Source: Bradyrhizobium ontarionense
GTDB taxonomy: Bacteria > Pseudomonadota > Alphaproteobacteria > Rhizobiales > Xanthobacteraceae
NCBI RefSeq assembly: GCF_021088345.1
Contig: NZ_CP088156.1
Location: forward strand, 4,402,001-4,466,000
DNA length: 64,000 nucleotides
Reading direction: 5' to 3'
The first letter of the stretch is position 1. Every line of letters begins with the position of its first letter. Below are positions 36,245 through 45,656 of this stretch, in pieces. The translations under genes and the position numbers were made by a program. Under the pieces are notes generated by a model. The model made no database searches and was not told where the DNA came from. It was given only the letters and a program-made list of their open reading frames with translations.

Positions 36245-37486
36245 ATGTCAGATGATATCCGCCGCGCCGATGGCGCCCGCGTCCTCGCCGACCTGAACGC
36301 GCTGCGCGCGTTCGGCATCTACAAGACCGGCGTCCACCGGCCGACGTTTTCCGAGGCCCACCGGCAGTCTTTGACCTGGCTTGCCGAGCGCCTGCCCGAC
36401 GCGCAGCTCACGCCTGATATCGACGGCATCGGCAATGTGCTGGGCAAGAGCGACAAGCCCGGGCGCAAGCTGCTGGCCGGATCGCATCTGGAGAGCCAGA
36501 ATCATGCCGGTTGGCTCGATGGCCCGCTCGGCGTCGTCTACGCGCTGGAAGCGGCGCGCGTACTCAATCCCGATTCATCGATCGATGGCGCCGTGGAGGT
36601 GGCCTCCTGGTGCGACGAGGAGGGCCATTTCGGCAGCTTCCTCGGCAGCCGCTCCTATGTCGGCGACGTCAGCGAGGCCGACATCGACGCTGCCCGCGAC
36701 CGCAGCAGCCCGCGCACGATGCGCGAGGCGCTGGCCGAGGCCGGTCTTGCCGGGCGGCCGCGGCTGCAGGCGGAGCACGGCCGGCACATCGGCTATCTCG
36801 AGGCCCATATCGAGCAGGGCGACACGCTGGAGACGGGCGAGCTCAAGATCGGCGTCGTCACCTCGATCGTCGGCATCTGGCAGTACCGCATCATTTTCAC
36901 CGGCGAGCAGAACCATGCCGGCACGACGCGGATGGCGGTGCGCAGGGATGCCGGGCTCGCGCTCGCAAAGCTCTGCGTCGCGATCGACGAGCGTTTCCCC
37001 GCGGCCTGTGGTCCACGCACCGTGTGGACCACGGGGCGCATCACGCTCGATCCGGGGGCACCGAGCATCATCCCCGGGCAGGCCGAGATGCTGTTCCAGA
37101 TCCGCGACGACAATCCCGCCGTGATCGATCGCCTCGAGCAGCTGCTGCGCAGCATGGCCGCGCAGGCCTCTGCGGCAGGGCCCTGCCAAATCGTGGTCGA
37201 GCGCATCCGCACCGGTGCACCGGCGATGATGAACGGCACGTTCCAGGATGCGATCGAGGCCGCGAGCCTGAGGCTCGCCGCGGGCAAGTCGCTGCGGATG
37301 CCGAGCGGCGCCGCCCACGACGCGCAGGTGTTGGCCACCATCATGCCGGCCGGCATGCTGTTCGTGCCGTCGATCGGCGGCATCAGCCATCACTGGACCG
37401 AGAACACCTCCGACGCCGACATCGTCACGGGTGCCGACGTGTTCGTCGACACCTGCCGCCGTCTGCTCACGTCGTCGACGCGATGA
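36245..37486 (+). CDS. M20-family amidohydrolase (hydantoinase/carbamoylase or allantoate amidohydrolase type)
   Basis: About 413 aa from the ATG at 36245. Family signatures: SHLESQNHAGWLDGPLGV with metal-binding His and bridging Asp, CDEEGHFG with the catalytic Glu pair, EAHIEQG, and NHAGTTRM in the dimerisation domain. Such Zn enzymes cleave N-carbamoyl amino acids or ureides. LES replaces the more common LDS. It lies 84 bp after tadC on the same strand but has no role in pili that I know of. Ammonia- or ureide-linked nitrogen use is plausible. Confidence 0.85.
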   Translation: MSDDIRRADGARVLADLNALRAFGIYKTGVHRPTFSEAHRQSLTWLAERLPDAQLTPDIDGIGNVLGKSDKPGRKLLAGSHLESQNHAGWLDGPLGVVYALEAARVLNPDSSIDGAVEVASWCDEEGHFGSFLGSRSYVGDVSEADIDAARDRSSPRTMREALAEAGLAGRPRLQAEHGRHIGYLEAHIEQGDTLETGELKIGVVTSIVGIWQYRIIFTGEQNHAGTTRMAVRRDAGLALAKLCVAIDERFPAACGPRTVWTTGRITLDPGAPSIIPGQAEMLFQIRDDNPAVIDRLEQLLRSMAAQASAAGPCQIVVERIRTGAPAMMNGTFQDAIEAASLRLAAGKSLRMPSGAAHDAQVLATIMPAGMLFVPSIGGISHHWTENTSDADIVTGADVFVDTCRRLLTSSTR

Positions 37487-37487
37487 G

Positions 37488-38321
<834 letters not shown>

Positions 38322-38377
38322 GTCACGGGGACTCGAGAGACGAGCGAATTGAACGCGCCAGCAATAAACTGTTAACG

Positions 38378-38392
38378 CTAACAGCCGGTTAA
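38378..38392. promoter_or_regulatory. Possible CtrA-type box between tadD and the aminopeptidase
   Basis: CTAA-N7-TTAA on the plus strand, that is TTAA-N7-TTAG on the minus strand toward tadD; one mismatch to TTAA-N7-TTAA. Another TTAA lies at 38372-38375. It sits 57-71 bp upstream of the tadD start. Confidence 0.3.
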
Positions 38393-38519
38393 TGGCGTGA
38401 TGGGGGCGCGGATGGCAGCTCTGCGTCGGCTTGCCGGCAATGCGGCCGGCGCGATTGCAGCAGCTGCCAAACTCTGCGAAGTCTGGCTGCAGAGCGCGCC
38501 ACTTAAGGAATCATTAGGC

Positions 38520-39902
38520 ATGCCGTCGATCTTCGAGACTGCCTCCACATCGTCCGCCATCCCGATCACCTTCGCGACGAAAGCGAGCTGGCCGGGGCTT
38601 CGCGACGGCCTGCCCGCGGAGGCGCGCACCTTCGCCGAGGCCAACGCCTACACGGCCAAGCCCGGTAGCTGCCTGATCCTTCCCGGTGCGGACGGCCGCA
38701 TCGCACAGGTGCTGTTCGGGATCGAAGGCGATGATGCCAAGCACCGCGATCCGTTCCGACCGGGCACCCTCCCCGGCCTGCTGCCGGCCGGAACCTATCG
38801 CTTCGCCAATGCTCCCCATGATGCGCGGCTGGCGGCGCTCGCCTTCGCGCTCGGCAGTTACCGCTTCGGCCGCTACCGCAAGACCGAGACGCCGGAGGTC
38901 CGGCTCGTTCCGCCCGATGGCGTCGATGCCGCAGAGCTCGACCGCCTGGCCGAGGCGGCGACGCTGGCGCGCGATCTCGTCAATACGCCGTCCAACGACA
39001 TGGGACCTGCGGAGTTGGAAGCTGCCGCGAAGCAGGTCGCCGATCGTTTCGGTGCTGATTTCACCAGCATCGTGGGCGACGATCTGCTGCAGCAGAATTA
39101 TCCGCTCATTCACGCCGTCGGCCGCGCCTCGACCCGCGCGCCGCGCCTGATCGAGCTGGTGTGGGGCGACGCTTCCCACCCCAAGGTGACGCTGGTCGGC
39201 AAGGGCGTCTGCTTCGACACCGGCGGGCTCGATCTGAAGCCGTCGAGCAGCATGCTGCTGATGAAGAAGGACATGGGCGGCGCCGCCAATGTGCTCGCGC
39301 TGGCACAGATGGTGATGGATGCCAAGCTCAAGCTGCGGCTGCGGGTGCTGATTCCGGCGGTCGAGAATGCGGTTGCCGGCAACGCCTTCCGTCCGCTCGA
39401 CGTGTTTCCGTCGCGCAAGGGTCTCACGGTCGAGATCGGCAACACCGATGCCGAAGGACGATTGGTCCTCGCCGATGCGCTGGCGCTCGCTGACGAGGAC
39501 AAGCCCGATCTGCTGATCGACATGGGCACGCTGACCGGCGCGGCGCGCGTTGCACTCGGTCCCGACCTGCCGCCGTTCTACACCCAGGACGAAGCGCTGG
39601 CCGCCGACGTCGCGCGCTGCGCCGCCGCCGAGAACGATCCGCTGTGGCGGATGCCGCTATGGGCGCCCTATGACAGCTGGCTCGATTCGAAGGTCGCCAC
39701 CATCAACAACGCACCATCAGGCGGCTTCGCCGGCTCGATCACCTGCGCGCTGTTCCTGCAGCGCTTCGTCGAGCACGCCGCGAGCTGGCTGCATCTCGAC
39801 ATCTTCGCCTGGACGCCGTCGTCCAAGCCCGGCCGTCCCGAGGGCGGCGAGTGCCAGGCCGCGCGCGCGCTCTACAAGCTGCTGAGCGAGCGCTATGGCT
39901 GA
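38520..39902 (+). CDS. Leucyl aminopeptidase, M17 family
   Basis: About 460 aa from the ATG at 38520; the in-frame sequence upstream has no family match. The catalytic domain has VGKGVCFDTGGLDLKPSSSMLLMKKDMGG with the metal-binding Lys and Asp, and NTDAEGRLVLADAL with the active Arg and metal ligands. It is a cytoplasmic Zn/Mn exopeptidase. It lies upstream of, and overlaps by 8 nt, an NlpC/P60 gene; the pair may recycle cell-wall or other peptides. Confidence 0.93.
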   Translation: MPSIFETASTSSAIPITFATKASWPGLRDGLPAEARTFAEANAYTAKPGSCLILPGADGRIAQVLFGIEGDDAKHRDPFRPGTLPGLLPAGTYRFANAPHDARLAALAFALGSYRFGRYRKTETPEVRLVPPDGVDAAELDRLAEAATLARDLVNTPSNDMGPAELEAAAKQVADRFGADFTSIVGDDLLQQNYPLIHAVGRASTRAPRLIELVWGDASHPKVTLVGKGVCFDTGGLDLKPSSSMLLMKKDMGGAANVLALAQMVMDAKLKLRLRVLIPAVENAVAGNAFRPLDVFPSRKGLTVEIGNTDAEGRLVLADALALADEDKPDLLIDMGTLTGAARVALGPDLPPFYTQDEALAADVARCAAAENDPLWRMPLWAPYDSWLDSKVATINNAPSGGFAGSITCALFLQRFVEHAASWLHLDIFAWTPSSKPGRPEGGECQAARALYKLLSERYG

Positions 39903-40740
39903 TCCGCGCATCACGCCTGCGCGGGGCGACATCGCGGCGAAGCATCTCGAAGGCCAAGTGATGGCAGAGCGCTTCGTTGCGGGCGAGACGCTGGTCGTCG
40001 TTGATTCCATCGCACCGCTGCGCCAGCAGCCCTTCTCCGGCGCCGAGCTGGCGACGCAGGCGCTGAAGGGCGAGCGCGTCACGATCTATGACCGCAATGG
40101 CGAGGGCTGGGCCTGGGGCCAACTCGAAGCAGACAGCTATGTCGGCTGGCTGCCGGAGGCCGCTCTGGCAGCGCCTGCCGCGGCGCCGACGCATAAGATC
40201 AGCGCGTTGCGCACCTTCGCGTTCCCCGGGCCGTCGATCAAGCTGCCGCCGACCGAAACGCTGGTCATGGGGTCGACCATCGCGGTGACCCGCGAGGAGG
40301 CGAGCTTCGTCGTCACGCATGAAGGCCAGTTCGTCCCGAAGCAGCATGTCGCTCCGCTCGCTCAAGTCGATCCCGATTATGTCGCCGTCGCCGAGCGCTT
40401 CGTCGGCACGCCCTATCTGTGGGGCGGCAAGAGCAGCCTCGGCATCGATTGCTCCGGTCTGGTGCAGGTCTCGCTGAATGCCGCCGGCATCTCCTGCCCG
40501 CGCGACAGCGACATGCAATTAGCTGCGCTGGGACGGGTTCTCGACGACAGCGAGCGGCAACAGCTCCGCCGCGGTGACCTCATCTTCTGGACGGGCCATG
40601 TCGCGATCGTGCGCGACGCGGATACTATCGTGCACGCCAATGCGTTTCACATGGCCACCGCAATCGAGAACACGCGCGACGCAATCGCGCGCATCAAGGC
40701 CGGCGGCAGCGACGTGCTCGCGATCAAGCGGCTCGATTGA
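39895..40740 (+). CDS. NlpC/P60 cysteine peptidase with SH3-like domains
   Basis: A 281-aa protein without a signal peptide. The N-terminal half contains two bacterial SH3-like segments (about 30-150). The NlpC/P60 domain (about 160-280) has the catalytic Cys in GIDCSGLVQ, the His in TGHVAIV, and a third polar residue in HANAF. Such enzymes cut gamma-D-Glu-meso-DAP bonds; this architecture resembles gamma-D-glutamyl-L-diamino acid endopeptidases used in muropeptide recycling. Its start overlaps the aminopeptidase stop, so the two are translationally linked. Confidence 0.88.
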   Translation: MADPRITPARGDIAAKHLEGQVMAERFVAGETLVVVDSIAPLRQQPFSGAELATQALKGERVTIYDRNGEGWAWGQLEADSYVGWLPEAALAAPAAAPTHKISALRTFAFPGPSIKLPPTETLVMGSTIAVTREEASFVVTHEGQFVPKQHVAPLAQVDPDYVAVAERFVGTPYLWGGKSSLGIDCSGLVQVSLNAAGISCPRDSDMQLAALGRVLDDSERQQLRRGDLIFWTGHVAIVRDADTIVHANAFHMATAIENTRDAIARIKAGGSDVLAIKRLD

Positions 40741-40748
40741 TGTCGTAG

Positions 40749-40804
40749 GGTGGGCAAAGGCGCGATCACGACGCGTCCGCGTCGCGCAGCGCGCCTTGCC
40801 CACC
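40749..40804. repeat. Palindromic repeat GGTGGGCAA...TTGCCCACC
   Basis: Inverted ends GGTGGGCAAAGGCGCG and CGCGCCTTGCCCACC, separated by about 25 bp that can itself pair (ACGCGTCCGCGTCGCG). It starts 8 bp after the NlpC/P60 stop. It is of a type common in Bradyrhizobium intergenic DNA. Confidence 0.65.
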
Positions 40805-41013
40805 GAGGCTGGCTGGTAGTTGGCTGCTCGCACACAACATCCGCCGCGGCGTATGGATCCCGGGTCGGCGCCCCAACGCCGCTCGCGCGGCGCTGGGGCT
40901 TGCTCGGGACGACAGCGGAGTTGTCGGGGACTAGAAAGCATCAGAGCCAGCTTCTCGCTCGCGGGGCTATAAGCATCCTGCGCATGACGACAGAGAGAAA
41001 TACACCATCTCTC

Positions 41014-41099
41014 CTCCGTCATTGCGAGCGCAGCGAAGCAATCCAGACTGTCACCGCAGAGAGATCCTGGATTGCTTCGCTACGCTCGCAATGACGGAG
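41014..41099. repeat. Palindromic repeat with CTCCGTCATTGCGAG ends
   Basis: Inverted arms of about 30 bp (CTCCGTCATTGCGAGC... paired with ...GCTCGCAATGACGGAG, and GAAGCAATCCAG with CTGGATTGCTTC) around a short spacer. This REP-like family, bearing CATTGCGAG ends, is widespread in bacteria. Confidence 0.8.
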
Positions 41100-41720
41100 T
41101 GCCACGATCAGGCGGGGGCACTATCGCGACGAGCGCTCTCATAACGCTGATGGCACGGTTTCACGTCTCAAACAGCGTAGGTCAGGCGCCCGCATCCTCG
41201 CAGCACGAACGGCCCGAGCTTTGCGACATCATCGCCCTCGAAGATGGAGAGAGGGCGCAGGGAAGGCCGGGTGCCGACCGCACCCGTGGTTGCGTGCAAA
41301 AAGCACGCGGTAGTCACCACAGGTACGAGCCGAACAACCGGCCTCCCCTGCGCGATGGCGTTACGTCTTATACGTGATCTCCCCAGGGACCGGCTTTCTT
41401 GCCCCTGTCGGCCACGGAGCTCATCGCCTCCAGCGACCTTGACGCCAGCATCGGGGCGCCAGGACCACACGACTTCGCCGTCCGCGAAAGCAGGCGCACG
41501 TCCAGCACCACCCTCACGGCCATCGCATCCCGCACCCGACGTCCGTGACGACGCGTACGCCCCTCTCGTGAGGCGGGACGGCGCAATGAATGGCGCTGAT
41601 TTGCCCGACGGCGCAAGCTGATTCTTTTTTGCAGAATGTCTTGACTGTTTTTCCGAACACCGGCCCGTCGGGCAACTCACCCGACCTATGGCGGTCCGGT
41701 GCGCGTGCTGATGCCTACTA
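41100..41720. other. Gene-free, repeat-derived region
   Basis: No supported gene. A minus-strand frame of 195 codons spans most of it, but its translation resembles the scrambled products of an interspersed Bradyrhizobium repeat and lacks domain character. Complementary pieces TTGCCCGACGG (near 41600) and CCGTCGGGCAA (near 41667) mark one repeat end. A T7-type run precedes the second copy. Confidence 0.5.
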
Positions 41721-43046
41721 TCACGCGGCCGTGGCCTCGCCGTCGTGGCTACCAACGGTCATGCGACCGAGGCCGGATCGCAGGCTCTCCAGCGGATCGG
41801 CAGCGCTGCCGCGGCCAAGCGCGACGCCGCCGGCCACGCCGACGCCGATCACATAGATCCATCCCTCGTTGAGGTCGAACAGATTGGCGCTCAACAGCGA
41901 GCCGACGACGGTCTGGACAACGATCACCAAACCAACCCAGGCAATCCAATCCCCACCGCGGACCAGCCTGATGTGGCTGATCCACATCGCGTAGAGAAGG
42001 ATGAGACCGGCCAGTCCCCATTGCAAGACGACGGACAGACTCTGGTTCTGCGGATCACGCGCAGTGCCTCGCATCTCCCGAGGACCGGGTGCATCGATCG
42101 CGGAAAGCGGGCGGATCGCCCCGGTGCCATGGCCGAACAGCGGGGCTTCGGCGATCGACGCGATCGACCGCCGCCAATCGGCCTGGCGGTCGACTGGTCC
42201 GCCACCGTTCAGCGCCGACATGTGGCGGTGCACGACGATCTCCACGATCGGCCCGCTCAACAACGGTGTCGCCGCCCAGGCAACCCCGCCGGTGACGGCC
42301 GCCGATGCCAGCAGCACGACTGCGATCCGCCGGCTGAAATGGCGTATGAGGAGCACGAGCAGGAGGATCGTCGTGGCGACACATGTCGTTCGCGCCGGAT
42401 CGGCGACCAGATCATGGGCGAAGAACACCAGGCTCGAGCCGGCCAGACCGATCGCCATCCGGATCTGCCCTCGCTCGTAGACAGCGAGAGCCGCTGCCGC
42501 CAGGGCAAGCGCACACAGCGTGAATTGCTGACGCTGCCCGAATTCCCGGTCGATCCGCAGGCCGGCCGGCATCAGCGACGGATCAGCCAACGCGATCCAT
42601 GACAGCATCATCAAAGCCATCGACGAGACGAGAAAGCCGACGAATACCCAGACGGCGCGCTCCGAGCGCCTGAAATGATAGAGAAGGAGCGGAAGCAGCA
42701 GCAGTTTCGACACGGGATTGATGGCCTGCAATTCCGCCTCCCAGGGCCCTTCGGACCAGAGCACGCCGACATCCGCCAGCGCGAACAGCGCCAGCGGCAG
42801 CGCGCAGGCCGGAAGCGTCAGGCTTCTGATGAGCTCGTCCCAATCGATCGTCGGAATGACCGCGATCGACCAGCACACCATGAGCACCGCTGTTGCCGTC
42901 ATCGACCACGGCAAGGTCACCGCGGCGAGCGTCACGAGCAGGTCGACGACAACGGCATAGGCTGGAGCCTCCGCCCATGACGGCGGCGCCCAGCCGGTGT
43001 TTCCCAGGTCCGCCGGCGAGTTCGAAGCGCCGCCCTCGACGTTCAT
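41721..43046 (-). CDS. O-antigen ligase (Wzy_C) family polytopic membrane protein
   Basis: About 441 aa from the ATG at 43046 (AGGAGG about 9 nt upstream). It has ten to twelve membrane helices. A large periplasmic loop (about residues 270-345) ends in DPQNQSLSVVLQWGLAGLILL, the equivalent of the H/QNxxLxxxxxxGxxG signature of WaaL/Wzy_C proteins. These link or polymerise glycans at the periplasmic face. No glycosyltransferase or polysaccharide gene lies next to it, so its substrate is unknown. It stands alone, divergent from the DUF6502 gene. Confidence 0.75.
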   Translation of the reverse strand: MNVEGGASNSPADLGNTGWAPPSWAEAPAYAVVVDLLVTLAAVTLPWSMTATAVLMVCWSIAVIPTIDWDELIRSLTLPACALPLALFALADVGVLWSEGPWEAELQAINPVSKLLLLPLLLYHFRRSERAVWVFVGFLVSSMALMMLSWIALADPSLMPAGLRIDREFGQRQQFTLCALALAAAALAVYERGQIRMAIGLAGSSLVFFAHDLVADPARTTCVATTILLLVLLIRHFSRRIAVVLLASAAVTGGVAWAATPLLSGPIVEIVVHRHMSALNGGGPVDRQADWRRSIASIAEAPLFGHGTGAIRPLSAIDAPGPREMRGTARDPQNQSLSVVLQWGLAGLILLYAMWISHIRLVRGGDWIAWVGLVIVVQTVVGSLLSANLFDLNEGWIYVIGVGVAGGVALGRGSAADPLESLRSGLGRMTVGSHDGEATAA

Positions 43047-43196
43047 GAGATACGCCTCCTGGAGCATATCGAACTCCCCGTTCAGACAAGACTGCCGGAT
43101 ACCGCCGCAACGCGCCCTGGCATTGCGGCTGCTGCACCCGCCATGGGTTGAACGCCCCTCTCATTACGTGGGAATTTTTCACACGTCAAACGAATG

Positions 43197-43217
43197 TGTG
43201 GGATTGTGTCCCACAAT
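43197..43217. promoter_or_regulatory. Overlapping palindromes upstream of the DUF6502 gene, operator-like
   Basis: TGTGGGA-TTGTG-TCCCACA (43197-43215) is a perfect 7-bp inverted repeat; ATTGTG-TCC-CACAAT (43203-43217) is a second one using part of the same bases. It lies 22 bp before the start codon, over the likely core promoter, so a repressor or autoregulator site is plausible. Confidence 0.45.
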
Positions 43218-43238
43218 TGCGCGAGCTAAAATTTGGTC

Positions 43239-44087
43239 ATGGATCCGACATCCCGGGCGCCGGCGCCGCTCGCCGCGACGCAACTGCAGGCGCCTTTGGC
43301 GCGACTGCTGCGTCCGCTCGTGCGTCTGTGCATCCGCAGCGGGATGACGTTTCCGGCGCTGGCCCAGCTGTTGCGCGAGCTGTTCGTGAACGTTGCCGAG
43401 CACGACTTCGCGCTGGAGGGCAAGCCACAGACGGACAGCCGCGTCAGTCTGCTCACCGGCATTCATCGCAAGGAGGTGGCGCGGCTGCGCGGGGCCGGAG
43501 CGCCGGTCAACGAGGTGCCGGCCACGCTGTCACGCACCAGCGCCATCATCGCACATTGGCTGGCCGCGCCCGAATTCATTGATGCCAAGGGCGATCCGCT
43601 GCCGCTGCCACGCACGGCCGACGGCGATGCGCCATCGTTCGAGGCGCTGGTCGGTGCGATCACAAAGGACGTGCGGCCGCGCGCAGTGCTCGATGAATGG
43701 CTCGACCGCAGGCTCGTGACCATCGATGCCGACGACAACATCGTGCTCGCCGAGACCGGATTCGTGCCGCGCGGCGACGACGACCGCAAATGGTATTACC
43801 TCGGCCGCAATCTGCACGATCACATCGCCGCTGCCGCGGCCAACGTGTCCGAAGCCGCGCCGCGCTTCATGGAGCGCGCGGTGCACTATGACGGGCTGTC
43901 GCCGAAGCTGGCGAGGCGCCTCGAAGCACGCTCGCGCGAACTTGCGATGGAGGCACTGAAGACCGCCAACCGCGAAGCCAACCGGGCGCTGGCCAAGGAC
44001 AAGGGCGGCGACGCCCGCTGGAATTTCGGCGTCTACATCTATCTGGACGAGCCCCCGGACGCGCCCGACGAAGGCGGCAAATCATGA
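43239..44087 (+). CDS. DUF6502 family protein of unknown function
   Basis: About 282 aa, no signal peptide. The N-terminal half contains a winged-helix-like segment (LCIRSGMTFPALAQLLRELFVNVAEHDFALEGKPQTDSRVSLLTGIHRKEVARL, about residues 32-85), suggesting DNA binding. The C-terminal half is helical and Ala/Arg-rich. It matches my recollection of DUF6502. The stop overlaps the start of the DUF5666 gene (ATGA), so the two act as one unit. It may be the cytoplasmic regulator of its secreted partner. Confidence 0.7.
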   Translation: MDPTSRAPAPLAATQLQAPLARLLRPLVRLCIRSGMTFPALAQLLRELFVNVAEHDFALEGKPQTDSRVSLLTGIHRKEVARLRGAGAPVNEVPATLSRTSAIIAHWLAAPEFIDAKGDPLPLPRTADGDAPSFEALVGAITKDVRPRAVLDEWLDRRLVTIDADDNIVLAETGFVPRGDDDRKWYYLGRNLHDHIAAAAANVSEAAPRFMERAVHYDGLSPKLARRLEARSRELAMEALKTANREANRALAKDKGGDARWNFGVYIYLDEPPDAPDEGGKS

Positions 44088-45331
44088 CCAGGCCGCCGTT
44101 GCTATCGCGCAGGGCACTGCTCGCCGGCCTGTGGCTCGCAGGATCGTCCGCCCTTGCGTGGGGACAGGGGCGCAAGGGCAACGATCAGGGCCTCGGCGGC
44201 ACCGGGCTCACGGGCGGCCAGGATCAGGGCATGGGCGGCACCGGGATCGTCGGCGTGATCCAGCGCTTCGGCAGCATCGTCGTCAACGGCGAGCGCGTCA
44301 GCTACGCGCCGACCGTGCCGGTGCGGATCGATGGCGAGGCGGCGTCGCCAAAGGCGCTGAAGGTCGGCCAGCTTGCGCGCGTGCTGGCGCGGCGGGACGC
44401 CAGCGGCGTGCTCAGCACTGCCAGCATCCAGATCGTCAGCGAGGTCACGGGACCGATCGAGGCCGTCAGGCCGGGCGAACTCACCGTGCTCGGACAGACG
44501 GTGGTCTCGCCGGGCCAGGAAAGCTGGCGGCGGGTCGGCGCCGAGATCGCGGTCTTCGGTCTGCGGCGCAGCGACGGCGTGATCGTCGCGAGCCTGGTCG
44601 ACCCGCGCAGCAACGCGGCGAACCGCGTCACCGGGGTCATCACGCGCGATCGCAACGGCCTCTCCATCGGCGGCCTGCGGCTCGCCGGCGTCGACCTGGC
44701 GCTGGTCGGCCGGCGCGTGCAGGTCGAAGGCCGCGTGGCGCAAGGCGTGATGCAGGTCGCGCGCGCACGGCCCGACGATCTCGCCGATTTCGCGCGCGCC
44801 AGCCGCCTGCTGGTCGAAGGCTATGTCCGGCGCGTCGGCACCGAGCTGCAGTTCGGCTCCGGCTATGTCGCGCGCGACAATTCGCGCTTCCAGCCGTCGG
44901 TCGAAACACGCGTCGTGGTCGACGCCGTGCCCGATGGCGTCGGTGGACTGCGCGCCGAGTCGGTGCAATCGGTCGGTCGCTTCCCCGGCGAATCGGTTCG
45001 CGGCCCGCAAGCGCCGCCGCGTGGCCAGGGGCCCATGCAGGGGCCAATCGGTCCGAACGGCCCGGGTGGCCTGAACAATCCGGGTGGTCCGAACGGTCCG
45101 GGCGCACCAAACAATCCAGGCGCTCCAGGCCGCCAGGGCGCGCCCGGCTTCGGCCGGGACAATGGCATGAACTCACCCGGCGGCTTCAATCCCGGCGGAG
45201 CGCCGGGCGCGCCAGGGTTCGGTGGACCGCCGGGTGGCCCGCCCGGCGGAGGCGGCGGCGGCTTCGGCGGCCAAGGCGGCTTCGGTGGGGGCGGCGGAGG
45301 CGGAGGTGGCGGAGGCGGAGGCCGGCGCTGA
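44084..45331 (+). CDS. Secreted DUF5666 protein with collagen-like and polyglycine tail
   Basis: A 415-aa protein. A twin-arginine-like SRRALLAGLWLAGSSALAWG signal peptide (about residues 8-27) is followed by a Gly-rich linker and three to four repeats of the DUF5666 beta domain (about 50-300; for example VSYAPTVPVRIDGEAASPKALKVGQLARVLA). Residues 307-415 form a low-complexity tail: collagen-like G-P-N-G/G-A-P triplets, then glycine runs ending GGRR. The tail could be an extracellular or surface-exposed filament. It overlaps the DUF6502 gene by 4 nt. Confidence 0.75.
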   Translation: MTRPPLLSRRALLAGLWLAGSSALAWGQGRKGNDQGLGGTGLTGGQDQGMGGTGIVGVIQRFGSIVVNGERVSYAPTVPVRIDGEAASPKALKVGQLARVLARRDASGVLSTASIQIVSEVTGPIEAVRPGELTVLGQTVVSPGQESWRRVGAEIAVFGLRRSDGVIVASLVDPRSNAANRVTGVITRDRNGLSIGGLRLAGVDLALVGRRVQVEGRVAQGVMQVARARPDDLADFARASRLLVEGYVRRVGTELQFGSGYVARDNSRFQPSVETRVVVDAVPDGVGGLRAESVQSVGRFPGESVRGPQAPPRGQGPMQGPIGPNGPGGLNNPGGPNGPGAPNNPGAPGRQGAPGFGRDNGMNSPGGFNPGGAPGAPGFGGPPGGPPGGGGGGFGGQGGFGGGGGGGGGGGGGRR

Positions 45332-45423
45332 CGGCTTGAGACAGAGCTGCAATGCAGCCGGAGTTAGTTCGTCTCTCGCCGGCGCTCGCTTGAGCCACGG
45401 TCTTGCGGCGCGCTCGGTACTAA

Positions 45424-45656
45424 CCTCTCCCCACATGCGGCAGGGCGATCGCATATGGCGATTTCTGTATTGCGCCCGTCTCTTTCCACATCGTCATGGC
45501 CGGGCTTGTCCCGGCCATCCACGTCTGTTTGGCCTGGAAAGAAAGGCGTGGATGCCCGGGTCAAGCCCGGGCATGACGGAGTAACTCATTGGCGGACTCA
45601 CTCGGCGCGCGCCCTTATCTCTCATATGCGATCGCCCTGCCGCGCGCGGGGAGAGG
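45424..45656. repeat. Large inverted repeat with 34-bp arms enclosing another palindrome
   Basis: The left arm, 45424-45457 (starts CCTCTCCCCACATGCGGC), and the right arm, 45623-45656, are inverted copies matching at 31 of 34 positions. The 165-bp centre contains the separate palindrome at 45491-45580, which looks like an insertion of one repeat family into another. No coding frame is supported in 45332-45873. Confidence 0.75.
45491..45580. repeat. Palindromic repeat with CGTCATGSCCGGGC ends, nested in a larger repeat
   Basis: Left end CGTCATGGCCGGGCTTGTCC and right end complementary to it (TCAAGCCCGGGCATGACG), with an internal pair CCATCCACG/CGTGGATG. This family is frequent in Bradyrhizobium and related genomes. 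Confidence 0.75.

Noticed and set aside
41168..41755. 195-codon minus-strand frame downstream of the NlpC/P60 gene
   Set aside because: Overlaps the 3' end of a well-supported gene and a repeat region. Its product resembles the translated form of an interspersed repeat, without signal peptide or domain.
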